Source: an uncultured Mucilaginibacter sp. (GTDB taxonomy: Bacteria; Bacteroidota; Bacteroidia; Sphingobacteriales; Sphingobacteriaceae). Taken from it: a stretch of DNA of 5,834 nucleotides. Below the pieces are notes generated by a model that was not told where the DNA came from, made no database searches, and saw only the letters and a program-made list of their open reading frames with translations. The first letter of the stretch is position 1. Every line of letters begins with the position of its first letter. The stretch spans positions 1-5,834 of the forward strand of contig NZ_CAMLOV010000246.1 in the NCBI RefSeq assembly GCF_946481715.1. Direction: 5' to 3'. Positions 1 to 5,750 of this stretch are shown here, piece by piece. The translations under genes were made by a program, and so were the position numbers.

Positions 1-945
1 AAGATAGAGGCCGGTAAACTGGTGCTGAACAACTCGCCGTTTAATATCCACCACCTGGCCCAAAACATAAAGCAATCGTTTTTTGCCCGGGCCATGGAAA
101 AAAACCTGCAGATAGAACTCATAGCGGACCCTACCATACCGGAATATGTTGTTGGCGACCAAAACCGGTTGGGCCAGATCTTAATAAATCTGGTAAACAA
201 TGCCGTTAAATTTACCCGGACGGGGAAAGTTGGTATTGAGTTAGAAAAAGTACACGCGGGCGATAAAGAAATATTGATCAACTTTAAGGTAACGGATACG
301 GGGATTGGCATAGCTGCAGAAAACCTGGCGGTGATATTCGATCCGTTTATACAGGAAGAGCAGGTTATTAATAACGATTATGGCGGCACCGGGCTGGGCC
401 TTGCCATCACCAAGCGCCTGGTAGAGCTTTATAAAAGCACTATACGGGTTACCAGCCAATTGGGTAAAGGTACGCAATTCACCTTTGCGGTATTGTTTGA
501 GGTCGCGCAGCAGCCTGCACCACAACAGGAAAACACCGCTGTACCCGTGTTACCGCCTAACCTGCACGGCATGAACATTTTAGTGGTTGATGATAACAAA
601 ATGAACATAATGATAGTGGCTAAATTCCTTAAAAAATGGCAGGCCAATGTGGATGATGCAGCGAACGGGGAAATAGCGGTAGAGTTGGCGGCAAACAATG
701 TATACGACCTAATTATTATGGACTTACAAATGCCGGTGATGGACGGCTTTGAAGCTTCTGCCATTATAAAACAACGCTACCCGGCCATGCCAATAATTGC
801 CTTTACTGCCGATGCTATGCCCGAGACACATCACAAGGCCTTTGAGCACGGCATGTCTGATTTCCTGACCAAGCCATTTGTACCCGAAGTATTGTTCGAA
901 AAAATATCAAAACACTGCAAACCTGTAATTCCACAGAATATTTAA
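1..945 (+). CDS. Hybrid sensor histidine kinase, C-terminal part (ATPase domain plus receiver), truncated by window start
   Basis: The frame is open from base 1, so the GTG at 22 is internal and the 5' part lies outside the window. Numbering residues from base 1, it begins KIEAGKL, the segment that usually follows the phospho-accepting His region of a HisKA domain; the His itself is not in view. A HATPase_c domain follows: N-box with N63 and N67 (NLVNNAVKFT), G1 box DTGIGI near 99-104, F-box FDPF near 113-116, and G2 box GGTGLGL near 128-134. After a Pro/Gln-rich linker, a receiver domain spans about 191-305. It has the acidic pair in VVDD, phospho-acceptor Asp241 in IIMDLQMP (codon 721-723), the conserved Thr in AFTADA and Lys291 in LTKPF. 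Known family role: autophosphorylation and relay of the phosphate to the attached receiver. The input signal and any output partner cannot be seen. The stop overlaps the end of the convergent gene by 4 nt. Confidence 0.95.
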   Translation, partial: KIEAGKLVLNNSPFNIHHLAQNIKQSFFARAMEKNLQIELIADPTIPEYVVGDQNRLGQILINLVNNAVKFTRTGKVGIELEKVHAGDKEILINFKVTDTGIGIAAENLAVIFDPFIQEEQVINNDYGGTGLGLAITKRLVELYKSTIRVTSQLGKGTQFTFAVLFEVAQQPAPQQENTAVPVLPPNLHGMNILVVDDNKMNIMIVAKFLKKWQANVDDAANGEIAVELAANNVYDLIIMDLQMPVMDGFEASAIIKQRYPAMPIIAFTADAMPETHHKAFEHGMSDFLTKPFVPEVLFEKISKHCKPVIPQNI

Positions 946-1412
946 CCGGCTTTAGGTGATTGTCCATTGCGTACAATTACTGACAGCACTTTCCTGACGG
1001 CACAAATAACAGCCGCAATAAAAAACGAGCACGAAAGCCCAAAGGCCGTGCGTTTTTGGAAGAGATAAATATCCGGGTAAGGGGTACCGCCATATACCAC
1101 CTGATTCGTAAACAGCCCAAACAAGCATGGCCTCCCTAAGGTTAAAGACGCAATAACTTCCGAAAACAGATACATCATTATGCAGTACCCCGCAATGTGC
1201 TTTAATTTATTTGCAGTGAAATAATAGAACAAAAAGGAAAACGCCACCATTAAAATCGCCATCAGAACCGACATAATCAGGAACATACCCGCGGTTTGGC
1301 TACCATCTTGAATGCCGGGCAGAAAGCCGAGATCAAACACCAGCGCAAAACTTACGGCGTATGTAAAGTAGTCTGTTGCAGCAGGCGGGGGGAGTTTAAA
1401 ATTTTTCCTCAT
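942..1412 (-). CDS. Hypothetical four-helix integral membrane protein
   Basis: This 156-aa protein belongs to no family I recognise. Hydrophobic stretches near residues 16-33, 42-66, 72-92 and 122-145 suggest four membrane helices. A longer polar loop at about 93-120 (containing GGTPYPDIYLFQKR) lies between helices 3 and 4, and the ends are short and basic. The ATG at 1410-1412 is 18 nt downstream of the ABC permease stop on the same strand. It has a GGAG sequence 6 nt before it, unusual for this window, where other starts lack Shine-Dalgarno motifs. The two genes are probably co-transcribed, so this protein may act with the permease or simply ride along; nothing in its sequence decides which. 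Its stop codon overlaps the 3' end of the convergent histidine kinase gene, leaving no room for a separate terminator between them. Function unknown. Confidence 0.75.
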   Translation of the reverse strand: MRKNFKLPPPAATDYFTYAVSFALVFDLGFLPGIQDGSQTAGMFLIMSVLMAILMVAFSFLFYYFTANKLKHIAGYCIMMYLFSEVIASLTLGRPCLFGLFTNQVVYGGTPYPDIYLFQKRTAFGLSCSFFIAAVICAVRKVLSVIVRNGQSPKAG

Positions 1413-1430
1413 CGCCCGCTCCGGAATGCA

Positions 1431-2678
1431 TTAGTTTGTACGAATGGCTTCTACCGGATCTAACCTCGAAGCGAAATAAGCCGGTATAATACCGGAGATT
1501 ACACCGATTATCACCGATATACTGATGCCAAGCGTGATGTTACTAATGTCGAGCACTATTTTAAGATCGGCTGCGGCGCTGACGGCCAACGTGCCAAGGT
1601 ACACCAGCCCAAGCCCTATAAGCCCTCCCATCAGGCAAAGGATTACCGACTCAATTAAAAACTGCAATAGTATAAAGTAATTTTTGGCGCCAAGAGATTT
1701 TTGTATGCCGATGATATTGGTACGTTCTTTTACAGATACAAACATGATATTGGCTATACCAAAGCCACCAACAAGCACGCTAAAACCACCAATAATGGCG
1801 CCCGCTATATTTACAATATTAAATAAGCTATCAAGGCTATTGGTAAGGATGCTGGATTTATTAAGCGAGAAGTTATCGTCAACACCGGGGCGGATACTCC
1901 GTATCGAACGCATTAGGCCTCTTATCTCGCTTTCTACCTCAACATCAGATAAATTATCGTTTCCTTTAACAACAATTTGCGGGTTGTATTTTTCATTCTC
2001 AATATCAATAACGTTTTTGGCAAAATTTAAAGGAAGCAGCACCTCTTTATCGGTAGATATTCCCAGCATATCGTCGCCCTGCTTATCAAATACACCTATA
2101 ATGGTAACCTTTCGGCCCATAATTTTTATTTGTTTGCCTACAGCAGTTCCATCCGGGAAAAGGTTAGCTGCTATATCAAACCCAATAATGGTAACAGGCG
2201 CTCCCGTGCGCGATTCGATATCCGTAAAATATCGCCCGTCCTGGAAATCAAAATTAATCACCTTATCATGCTCCTGCGAAACGGCATCAATCTGTGCACC
2301 ATCAACGGTATTGCTACCGTATTTAACGGTGCGGTTGTCGATACTTATCTCATACGATGTGGCTTTGGCGGTTTGGCTGCGGCGGCGTATCTGCTCAAAA
2401 TCTCGCAGTTTAGGTACCGGGCGTTGCATATATTTCCACCATGGGAAATTATCCTCGCCCACCCATGGCCATTTCTGTATGTAAATACTGTTGCTACCCA
2501 GCTTGTTTACGCTCGATTGCAGATTGTTGCGCAACGTATCCACCGCCGAATAAACCGCTATAATGGTAAATATACCAATAGTTACCCCCAACAGGGATAG
2601 CAGCGTACGCAGTTTATTTTGCCTGAGCGCATCGTATGCAAACAGGAAGCTCTCGCGGATAAGTTTTAATATGATCAT
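1431..2678 (-). CDS. ABC transporter permease, MacB/FtsX type
   Basis: The protein has 415 residues with the layout of MacB-type permeases: a cytoplasmic N-terminal amphipathic stretch, one membrane helix (about 25-46), a large extracytoplasmic domain (about 47-285, MacB_PCD-like), then three more helices (about 286-312, 338-366, 380-403). The segment after helix 2, IMFVSVKERTNIIGIQKSLG, is the family's coupling region that contacts the ATPase. The end, PAYFASRLDPVEAIR, matches the usual C-terminal signature. The Trp-rich stretch near 70-85 is, as I recall, common in Bacteroidota homologues. These permeases pair with a separate ATPase and often an adaptor. They act by mechanotransmission in export of peptides, drugs or lipoproteins, or in envelope signalling. 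No ATPase gene is visible in the window, so the partner lies elsewhere and the substrate is unknown. ATG at 2676-2678 is the natural start, with no Shine-Dalgarno motif before it. The downstream neighbour is a small membrane protein. Confidence 0.93.
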   Translation of the reverse strand: MIILKLIRESFLFAYDALRQNKLRTLLSLLGVTIGIFTIIAVYSAVDTLRNNLQSSVNKLGSNSIYIQKWPWVGEDNFPWWKYMQRPVPKLRDFEQIRRRSQTAKATSYEISIDNRTVKYGSNTVDGAQIDAVSQEHDKVINFDFQDGRYFTDIESRTGAPVTIIGFDIAANLFPDGTAVGKQIKIMGRKVTIIGVFDKQGDDMLGISTDKEVLLPLNFAKNVIDIENEKYNPQIVVKGNDNLSDVEVESEIRGLMRSIRSIRPGVDDNFSLNKSSILTNSLDSLFNIVNIAGAIIGGFSVLVGGFGIANIMFVSVKERTNIIGIQKSLGAKNYFILLQFLIESVILCLMGGLIGLGLVYLGTLAVSAAADLKIVLDISNITLGISISVIIGVISGIIPAYFASRLDPVEAIRTN

Positions 2679-2846
2679 AGCAGTATTTTCTGTAATAGCT
2701 TTTTTAGCGTATGGTTTTCAGCAAAACCGGGGCAATAATTGGTTAGACCGCCATTAAGGGTTTAAGTTACAGCAATTTTAATAAAAGTATTTTTTGTACA
2801 ATCAAAACGAAATACAAAAAAATCGGTTAATCTAACAAAAAATCCG

Positions 2847-2854
2847 TACATTTG
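2847..2854 (+). promoter_or_regulatory. Candidate Bacteroidota -7 promoter element of queA
   Basis: TACATTTG matches the TAnnTTTG -7 consensus of the Bacteroidota primary sigma factor exactly. It lies 25 nt before the queA ATG, which would give a short leader. I see no good TTTG -33 element about 19 nt upstream (the region reads CGGT/TTAA), so the assignment rests on the -7 match and its position. No equivalent element was found for the divergent permease gene. Confidence 0.5.
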
Positions 2855-2879
2855 CGCCCTGAAAATTCATATATAAAGC

Positions 2880-3929
2880 ATGAAATTATCCCAGTTCAAA
2901 TTCAATTTACCCGAGTCATTGATCGCCCATTCACCGTCAGATATTCGCGACGAATCGCGCTTAATGGTACTACACCGCGATTCGGGTAAAATTGAGCATA
3001 AAATATTTAAAGATATACTGGATTATTTTGACGACAAGGATGTAATGATCCTTAACAATACAAAAGTATTCCCGGCGCGCATGTACGGCAATAAAGAAAA
3101 AACCGGTGCCACTATTGAGGTTTTTTTGCTGCGCGAATTAAATAAAGAATTACGCCTTTGGGACGTTTTGGTTGACCCTGCACGTAAAATACGCGTGGGC
3201 AACAAACTGTACTTTGGCGATGACGACCTGCTTATTGCTGAGGTTGTTGATAACACTACATCGCGTGGCCGTACCATCCGCTTTTTGTTTGATGGCACCG
3301 ACGAGGAGTTCCGCCGCAATGTGGAGATCCTTGGCGAAACACCACTGCCAAAATACATTAAACGCAAGGCTACTGCCGACGATAAAGAGCGCTACCAGAC
3401 CATATTTGCCAAGCACGAAGGTGCTGTTGCAGCCCCTACCGCTGGCTTGCACTTTAGCCGCGAGCTAATGAAACGCCTGGAACTGAAAGGGGTTGAATTT
3501 GCCGAGGTTACCCTGCACGTTGGTTTAGGCACCTTCCGCCCTGTTGAGGTAGAGGATTTGACCAAACATAAAATGGATAGCGAACAGTTTATCATCGAAG
3601 CAAAACAGGCTGATATTGTAAACAAAGGGATTGAACGTAAGAGCCGTATCTGCGCAGTGGGCACAACATCTATGCGTGCGGTTGAATCGGCCGTATCGGC
3701 AGGTAAATCTTTAAAAGCTGCAAACGACTGGACCAGCAAGTTCATCTTCCCGCCATACGATTTTAGCATAGCCAACAGCATGATCACCAACTTCCACACG
3801 CCGGAATCAACCTTGTTAATGATGGTAAGCGCATTTGGCGGTTACGAACACGTAATGAACGCCTACGAAGTTGCCGTGAAAGAGAAATACCGCTTTTACA
3901 GCTACGGCGATGCGATGCTGATCATCTAA
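2880..3929 (+). CDS. queA: S-adenosylmethionine:tRNA ribosyltransferase-isomerase
   Basis: QueA transfers and isomerises the ribosyl part of SAM onto 7-aminomethyl-7-deazaguanine in tRNA, giving epoxyqueuosine at wobble position 34 of tRNAs with GUN anticodons. It is a cytoplasmic enzyme of the queuosine pathway. The 349-aa length is normal for the family and the family blocks appear in order: NNTKVFPAR (59-67), GETPLPKYI (152-160), [22 protein letters not shown] (172-193), [10 protein letters not shown] (213-222), [10 protein letters not shown] (261-270), FIFPPYDF (288-295), [16 protein letters not shown] (304-319) and the ending [12 protein letters not shown] (337-348). The N-terminus [17 protein letters not shown] is typical, which supports the ATG at 2880. 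The gene appears monocistronic: a probable promoter lies just upstream, and a repeat array plus strong terminator follow directly. No other queuosine gene is in view. Confidence 0.97.
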   Translation: MKLSQFKFNLPESLIAHSPSDIRDESRLMVLHRDSGKIEHKIFKDILDYFDDKDVMILNNTKVFPARMYGNKEKTGATIEVFLLRELNKELRLWDVLVDPARKIRVGNKLYFGDDDLLIAEVVDNTTSRGRTIRFLFDGTDEEFRRNVEILGETPLPKYIKRKATADDKERYQTIFAKHEGAVAAPTAGLHFSRELMKRLELKGVEFAEVTLHVGLGTFRPVEVEDLTKHKMDSEQFIIEAKQADIVNKGIERKSRICAVGTTSMRAVESAVSAGKSLKAANDWTSKFIFPPYDFSIANSMITNFHTPESTLLMMVSAFGGYEHVMNAYEVAVKEKYRFYSYGDAMLII

Positions 3930-3964
3930 GGTTAGATTTGAGATATTAGACGTGAGATTTGAGA
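3930..3964 (+). repeat. Degenerate 7-bp tandem repeat array, NNTGAGA orientation
   Basis: Five consecutive heptamers start at the first base after the queA stop codon: GGTTAGA, TTTGAGA, TATTAGA, CGTGAGA, TTTGAGA. The consensus is NNTGAGA, with the first two bases free and one unit pair carrying A or T changes. The reverse complement, TCTCANN, is the unit found at 4477-4507 before ispD, so the two arrays belong to one family in opposite orientation. The array sits in the 3' untranslated region of queA, before its terminator. A further TCTCATG copy at 3976-3982, in the other orientation, could pair weakly with the last units. I infer a dispersed intergenic heptamer repeat; no function can be read from it. 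Confidence 0.7.
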
Positions 3965-3986
3965 CCGAAGGTTTCTCTCATGTCAG

Positions 3987-4019
3987 AAACCTGCAAATAT
4001 GAATTTGCAGGTTTTTTTT
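3987..4019 (+). terminator. Intrinsic terminator downstream of queA
   Basis: A perfect 12-bp stem, AAACCTGCAAAT (3987-3998) with ATTTGCAGGTTT (4003-4014), closes an ATGA tetraloop. A run of eight T (4012-4019) overlaps the end of the stem. This is a textbook rho-independent terminator on the + strand, placed 57 nt after the queA stop. It should separate queA from the AT-rich gene and ispD. The opposite strand has only a short T run beyond the stem, so + strand use is favoured. Confidence 0.9.
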
Positions 4020-4080
4020 ATGTTAATTAAATAAATACCTGCACAAATTATCCGTATCATTACATACCTAAGTCGACGTT

Positions 4081-4467
4081 ATGATATTTATTAAATTGAT
4101 TTATATGCTGCTGTTCGGGGCATTAAATTTTATAATTTATGACAAATTAAATAGAACAGGGAAGGTGAACAGCAGTCTATTTAAGTACTTTCTAATTATT
4201 TTCGTAACCGTAGTTGCTATATCTTTACTTCAAATATCGTTCGTTCTGCCTTTAGAAGCTATGTTCGTTTTGCTTTTTTTCTCGGTAGCAATAATATTTT
4301 TTTATGCTATTTTCAAGTTTAGCTTTCTAAAAGATATTAAAGAATCAAATATAGCTGCTAAAGAGTGGTTTATAAAAGTATTTTCATTCGTCTTTTTAAA
4401 ACTCGTGCCCCTCGCATTATTCGTTTTTCAATGCGCATTTATTTTGTATCAACGCCCGCTGAAATAG
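4081..4467 (+). CDS. AT-rich hypothetical membrane protein between two heptamer arrays
   Basis: This 128-aa, very hydrophobic protein belongs to no family I recognise. Probable membrane helices lie near residues 4-20, 35-53, 57-80 and 100-123, joined by short Lys-rich loops (DKLNRTGKVN; KDIKESNIAAKEW). The gene is compositionally unlike its neighbours: by hand count it is about 30% G+C (116 of 387), whereas a sampled 60-nt stretch of ispD is about 47%. Its codons favour A/T endings. The ATG at 4081 has no Shine-Dalgarno motif and I found no TAnnTTTG promoter before it. It lies between the queA terminator and ispD, and its stop is one base before the ispD ATG, which would allow translational coupling. 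Composition and flanking repeats hint at foreign or weakly constrained DNA. It could also be a spurious open frame in AT-rich DNA, though the regular helix pattern argues for a real membrane protein. Confidence 0.6.
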   Translation: MIFIKLIYMLLFGALNFIIYDKLNRTGKVNSSLFKYFLIIFVTVVAISLLQISFVLPLEAMFVLLFFSVAIIFFYAIFKFSFLKDIKESNIAAKEWFIKVFSFVFLKLVPLALFVFQCAFILYQRPLK

Positions 4468-4468
4468 C

Positions 4469-5188
4469 ATGCAAAATCTCACATCTCATATCTCATATCT
4501 CATATCTAAGAAAACAGTAGCTGTTATCGTAGCCGGTGGTTCAGGCACGCGCATGCAGTCGGCATTACCTAAGCAGTTTTTAGAATTGAACGGGAAGCCG
4601 GTACTGATGCATACACTGGAAGCTTTCCATAACAGCACCTCCTCGCCCCGGCTTATTTTGGTGCTGCATGCAAATTATCATGGGCTGTGGAAAGAGCTTT
4701 GTGCTGTGCATAAATTCGCTATAAAACACACTTTAATTTCGGGCGGCGAAACGCGCTTCCATTCTGTTAAGAACGCCATTGACCAGATTACCGATAAAGA
4801 TGTGCTAATTGCTGTACACGATGCTGTTAGGCCATTGATAAGCCCTGCGGTTATAGATGAGGCTTTCCGCTGCGCCGAAGCCAATGGAAGCGCTGTAGTA
4901 GCCGTTAAAAGCCGCGACTCGGTACGGCAGCTAAACGGCAGTGTATCGCACAGCCTAAACCGCGATGGCATATACCTGGTGCAAACCCCGCAAACCTTCC
5001 AATCGGCGCTTTTGATAAAAGCCTATAAACAGCCTTACGACCCCAAATTTACCGATGATGCGTCCGTAGTGGAACAATCGGGCGTGCCCATACAGCTTTT
5101 AGAGGGCAATTACACCAATATTAAAATCACCTTCCCCGAAGATATTGCTATTGCTGAGGCCCTTATAAACAAAAAACCATCGGCTTAA
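4469..5188 (+). CDS. ispD: 2-C-methyl-D-erythritol 4-phosphate cytidylyltransferase
   Basis: IspD joins CTP and MEP to give CDP-ME, the third step of the MEP isoprenoid pathway, in the cytoplasm. The 239-aa protein shows the family signature: nucleotide-binding loop VAGGSGTRM (21-29) with Arg28, PKQF with Lys35, GGETRFHSV (92-100), the metal-binding motif HDAVRP with Asp118, VKSRDSVR (146-153), NRDG with Arg165, VQTPQTF (171-177), TDDASVVE (195-202) and NIKITFPED with Lys219. These correspond to the known catalytic and substrate residues of E. coli IspD. The ATG at 4469 is the only ATG, GTG or TTG between the in-frame stop at 4460-4462 and the nucleotide loop. The next in-frame ATG is inside that loop (Met29) and would remove it. 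Residues 4-13 are therefore encoded by a 7-bp repeat array and form a tail not typical of the family. The stop lies in a hairpin loop. Confidence 0.96.
   Translation: MQNLTSHISYLISKKTVAVIVAGGSGTRMQSALPKQFLELNGKPVLMHTLEAFHNSTSSPRLILVLHANYHGLWKELCAVHKFAIKHTLISGGETRFHSVKNAIDQITDKDVLIAVHDAVRPLISPAVIDEAFRCAEANGSAVVAVKSRDSVRQLNGSVSHSLNRDGIYLVQTPQTFQSALLIKAYKQPYDPKFTDDASVVEQSGVPIQLLEGNYTNIKITFPEDIAIAEALINKKPSA
4477..4507 (+). repeat. 7-bp tandem repeat (TCTCATA) inside the ispD 5' coding region
   Basis: One TCTCACA unit (4477-4483) is followed by three perfect TCTCATA units (4484-4504) and a partial TCT (4505-4507). The array starts 8 nt after the first base of the only usable ispD start codon, so it is read as codons (LTSHISYLIS). 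Because 7 is not a multiple of 3, gain or loss of one unit would change the frame. It is the same family as the array at 3930-3964, in opposite orientation. The perfect identity of three units suggests recent slippage or expansion. Confidence 0.88.
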
Positions 5189-5205
5189 TGGCCGATGGTT
5201 AATAT
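5171..5205. terminator. Bidirectional terminator hairpin overlapping the ispD stop codon
   Basis: A perfect 10-bp stem, AACCATCGGC (5175-5184) with GCCGATGGTT (5191-5200), closes a six-base loop TTAATG that holds the ispD TAA (5186-5188). Read on the minus strand, the stem is followed by TTTTTTGTTT, a good T-tract, 22 nt past the stop of the small membrane gene at 5223. On the + strand the tail is AATATTTT, a weaker tract. I infer that it ends transcription from both convergent sides, more strongly for the minus strand. Confidence 0.75.
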
Positions 5206-5222
5206 TTTGCTTCGAAGGGCTA

Positions 5223-5369
5223 TCAGGCTCTCCTGATAACACCTAATAATAAAGCAATAATGGCTATCACCAATAATACGTGGATGATGTTGCCGGCGTG
5301 GTTAAAGAAAAACCCGAATATCCATCCGATTACCAGGATAACGGCGATTATGTACAATAAGCCTCTCAT
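5223..5369 (-). CDS. Small two-helix membrane protein, lmo0937/DUF5670-like (copy A)
   Basis: The 48-aa protein starts MRGLLYIIAVILVIGWIFGF and ends IIALLLGVIRRA. Two hydrophobic helices (about 4-22 and 28-45) flank a short turn with NHAGN, and the C-terminus is basic. The pattern LLYIIAVILVI...G.IIHVLLVIAIIALL matches what I remember of the lmo0937 family (DUF5670), small inner-membrane proteins of unknown function that are common in Bacteroidota. The ATG is at 5367-5369 and there is no Shine-Dalgarno motif. The last 23 residues are identical to those of the second copy at 5527. A 7-bp hairpin (TATCAGG/CCTGATA, 5221-5238) covers the stop codon, and the terminator at 5171-5205 follows. A 19-nt element shared with copy B lies 51 nt before the start. 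The gene is too short for standard ORF cut-offs, but the conservation between copies supports it as real. Confidence 0.88.
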   Translation of the reverse strand: MRGLLYIIAVILVIGWIFGFFFNHAGNIIHVLLVIAIIALLLGVIRRA

Positions 5370-5420
5370 GTTGTTGTGGTTTTATATGTTAATATTTCAG
5401 TAGATTGTATTAGCCCAATA

Positions 5421-5439
5421 CCAAAATCATTCCAAAAAG
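5421..5439 (-). promoter_or_regulatory. Conserved 19-nt element upstream of copy A, sigma-54-like promoter
   Basis: Read on the minus strand, the element is CTTTTTGGAATGATTTTGG, identical to the one before copy B. Within it, TTGGAA and TTTGG have the spacing of a -24/-12 sigma-54 promoter (consensus TGGCAC-N5-TTGC). In this copy the base that should be C at -12 is T (TGGTA), so the match is weaker than in copy B. It ends 51 nt before the start codon, implying a leader of about 40 nt. It could instead be a -33 (TTTG) element or an activator site; no TAnnTTTG follows at the expected distance. Confidence 0.5.
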
Positions 5440-5449
5440 TGATGGAACG

Positions 5450-5482
5450 AAAAAGGGACACCTTGTGCAGCGCCCCTTTTTT
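5450..5482 (-). terminator. Terminator of copy B, minus strand
   Basis: On the minus strand the RNA would read GGGGCGCU (from 5476-5469), loop GCACAA, then GGUGUCCC (5462-5455), an 8-bp stem with three G-U pairs, followed by five U. A run of A before the stem can extend the pairing. On the + strand the G-U pairs become A-C mismatches, so the hairpin favours minus-strand RNA. It lies 44 nt past the stop of copy B and just upstream of the copy A element, so the two genes are probably transcribed separately. Confidence 0.65.
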
Positions 5483-5526
5483 ATGCTTAAATGTTATACC
5501 CGCGTAATTCCTCGGCGCAACATTGC

Positions 5527-5676
5527 TCAAGCCCTTCTTATAACTCCTAACAGTAAAGCAATAATAGCTATTACCAATAATACGTGGATAATATTACCTC
5601 CAAAAGGGCTTACAAATGCGCCAAAAATCCAAATGACTACCAGGATAACAGCGATGATGTACAATAAACTTCTCAT
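5527..5676 (-). CDS. Small two-helix membrane protein, lmo0937/DUF5670-like (copy B)
   Basis: This 49-aa protein, MRSLLYIIAVILVVIWIFGA to IIALLLGVIRRA, is a tandem paralogue of the gene at 5223. The N-terminal helix differs from copy A at only a few positions, the turn diverges (SPFGGN against NHAGN, with one extra residue), and the last 23 residues are identical. Many third codon positions differ between the copies, so the protein is conserved while the DNA has drifted. That is good evidence that both are translated and under selection. Helices lie at about 4-22 and 29-46. The ATG is at 5674-5676. Upstream is the same 19-nt element as in copy A, 55 nt before the start; downstream is its own terminator. 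The function of the family is unknown. The promoter type suggests stress or starvation control, but that is inference. Confidence 0.88.
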   Translation of the reverse strand: MRSLLYIIAVILVVIWIFGAFVSPFGGNIIHVLLVIAIIALLLGVIRRA

Positions 5677-5731
5677 GATGTTGTGTTTTTTAGTTAATGT
5701 TTAAGTATAGATATATGTATAAATGCTTATG

Positions 5732-5750
5732 CCAAAATCATTCCAAAAAG
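5732..5750 (-). promoter_or_regulatory. Conserved 19-nt element upstream of copy B, sigma-54-like promoter
   Basis: The 19-nt sequence is identical to that at 5421-5439. On the minus strand it continues into CATAAG, so it reads TTGGAA-N7-TGGCA. This has GG and GC twelve positions apart, as in sigma-54 -24/-12 promoters (TGGCAC-N5-TTGCA), with deviations at the C of TGGC and one T of TTGC. The leader would be about 40-45 nt. Identity in the element, against drift in the surrounding spacer, shows that it is constrained. Confidence 0.55.

Noticed and set aside
1684..2484. Long + strand open frame of 266 codons opposite the ABC permease
   Set aside because: It lies wholly antisense to a clear permease gene, its translation has no recognisable domain, and its Ser/Pro/Ile-rich composition is typical of a shadow frame.
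2679..2846. Search for a promoter of the ABC permease on the minus strand
   Set aside because: No CAAANNTA (minus-strand TAnnTTTG) occurs in the intergenic region, so no promoter is called there.
3392..3799. Minus-strand frame of 135 codons within queA
   Set aside because: It is fully inside the queA coding region, whose family motifs are intact throughout, and it has no recognisable domain.
3961..3982. Hairpin GAGACC-GAA-GGTTTCTC after queA, considered as a second terminator or leader structure
   Set aside because: Pairing is broken by two extra bases and there is no T-tract. The nearby 12-bp stem at 3987 explains termination better.
4477..4507. Possible CRISPR or phage attachment repeat
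   Set aside because: Units are 7 bp, directly adjacent with no spacers, and no cas, integrase or tRNA gene is near. This is a simple tandem repeat.
5465..5704. Open frame of 79 codons on the + strand near the right end
   Set aside because: It is antisense to the lmo0937-like copy B and runs through its terminator and leader. The minus-strand reading has a paralogue and shared control element; this one has nothing.
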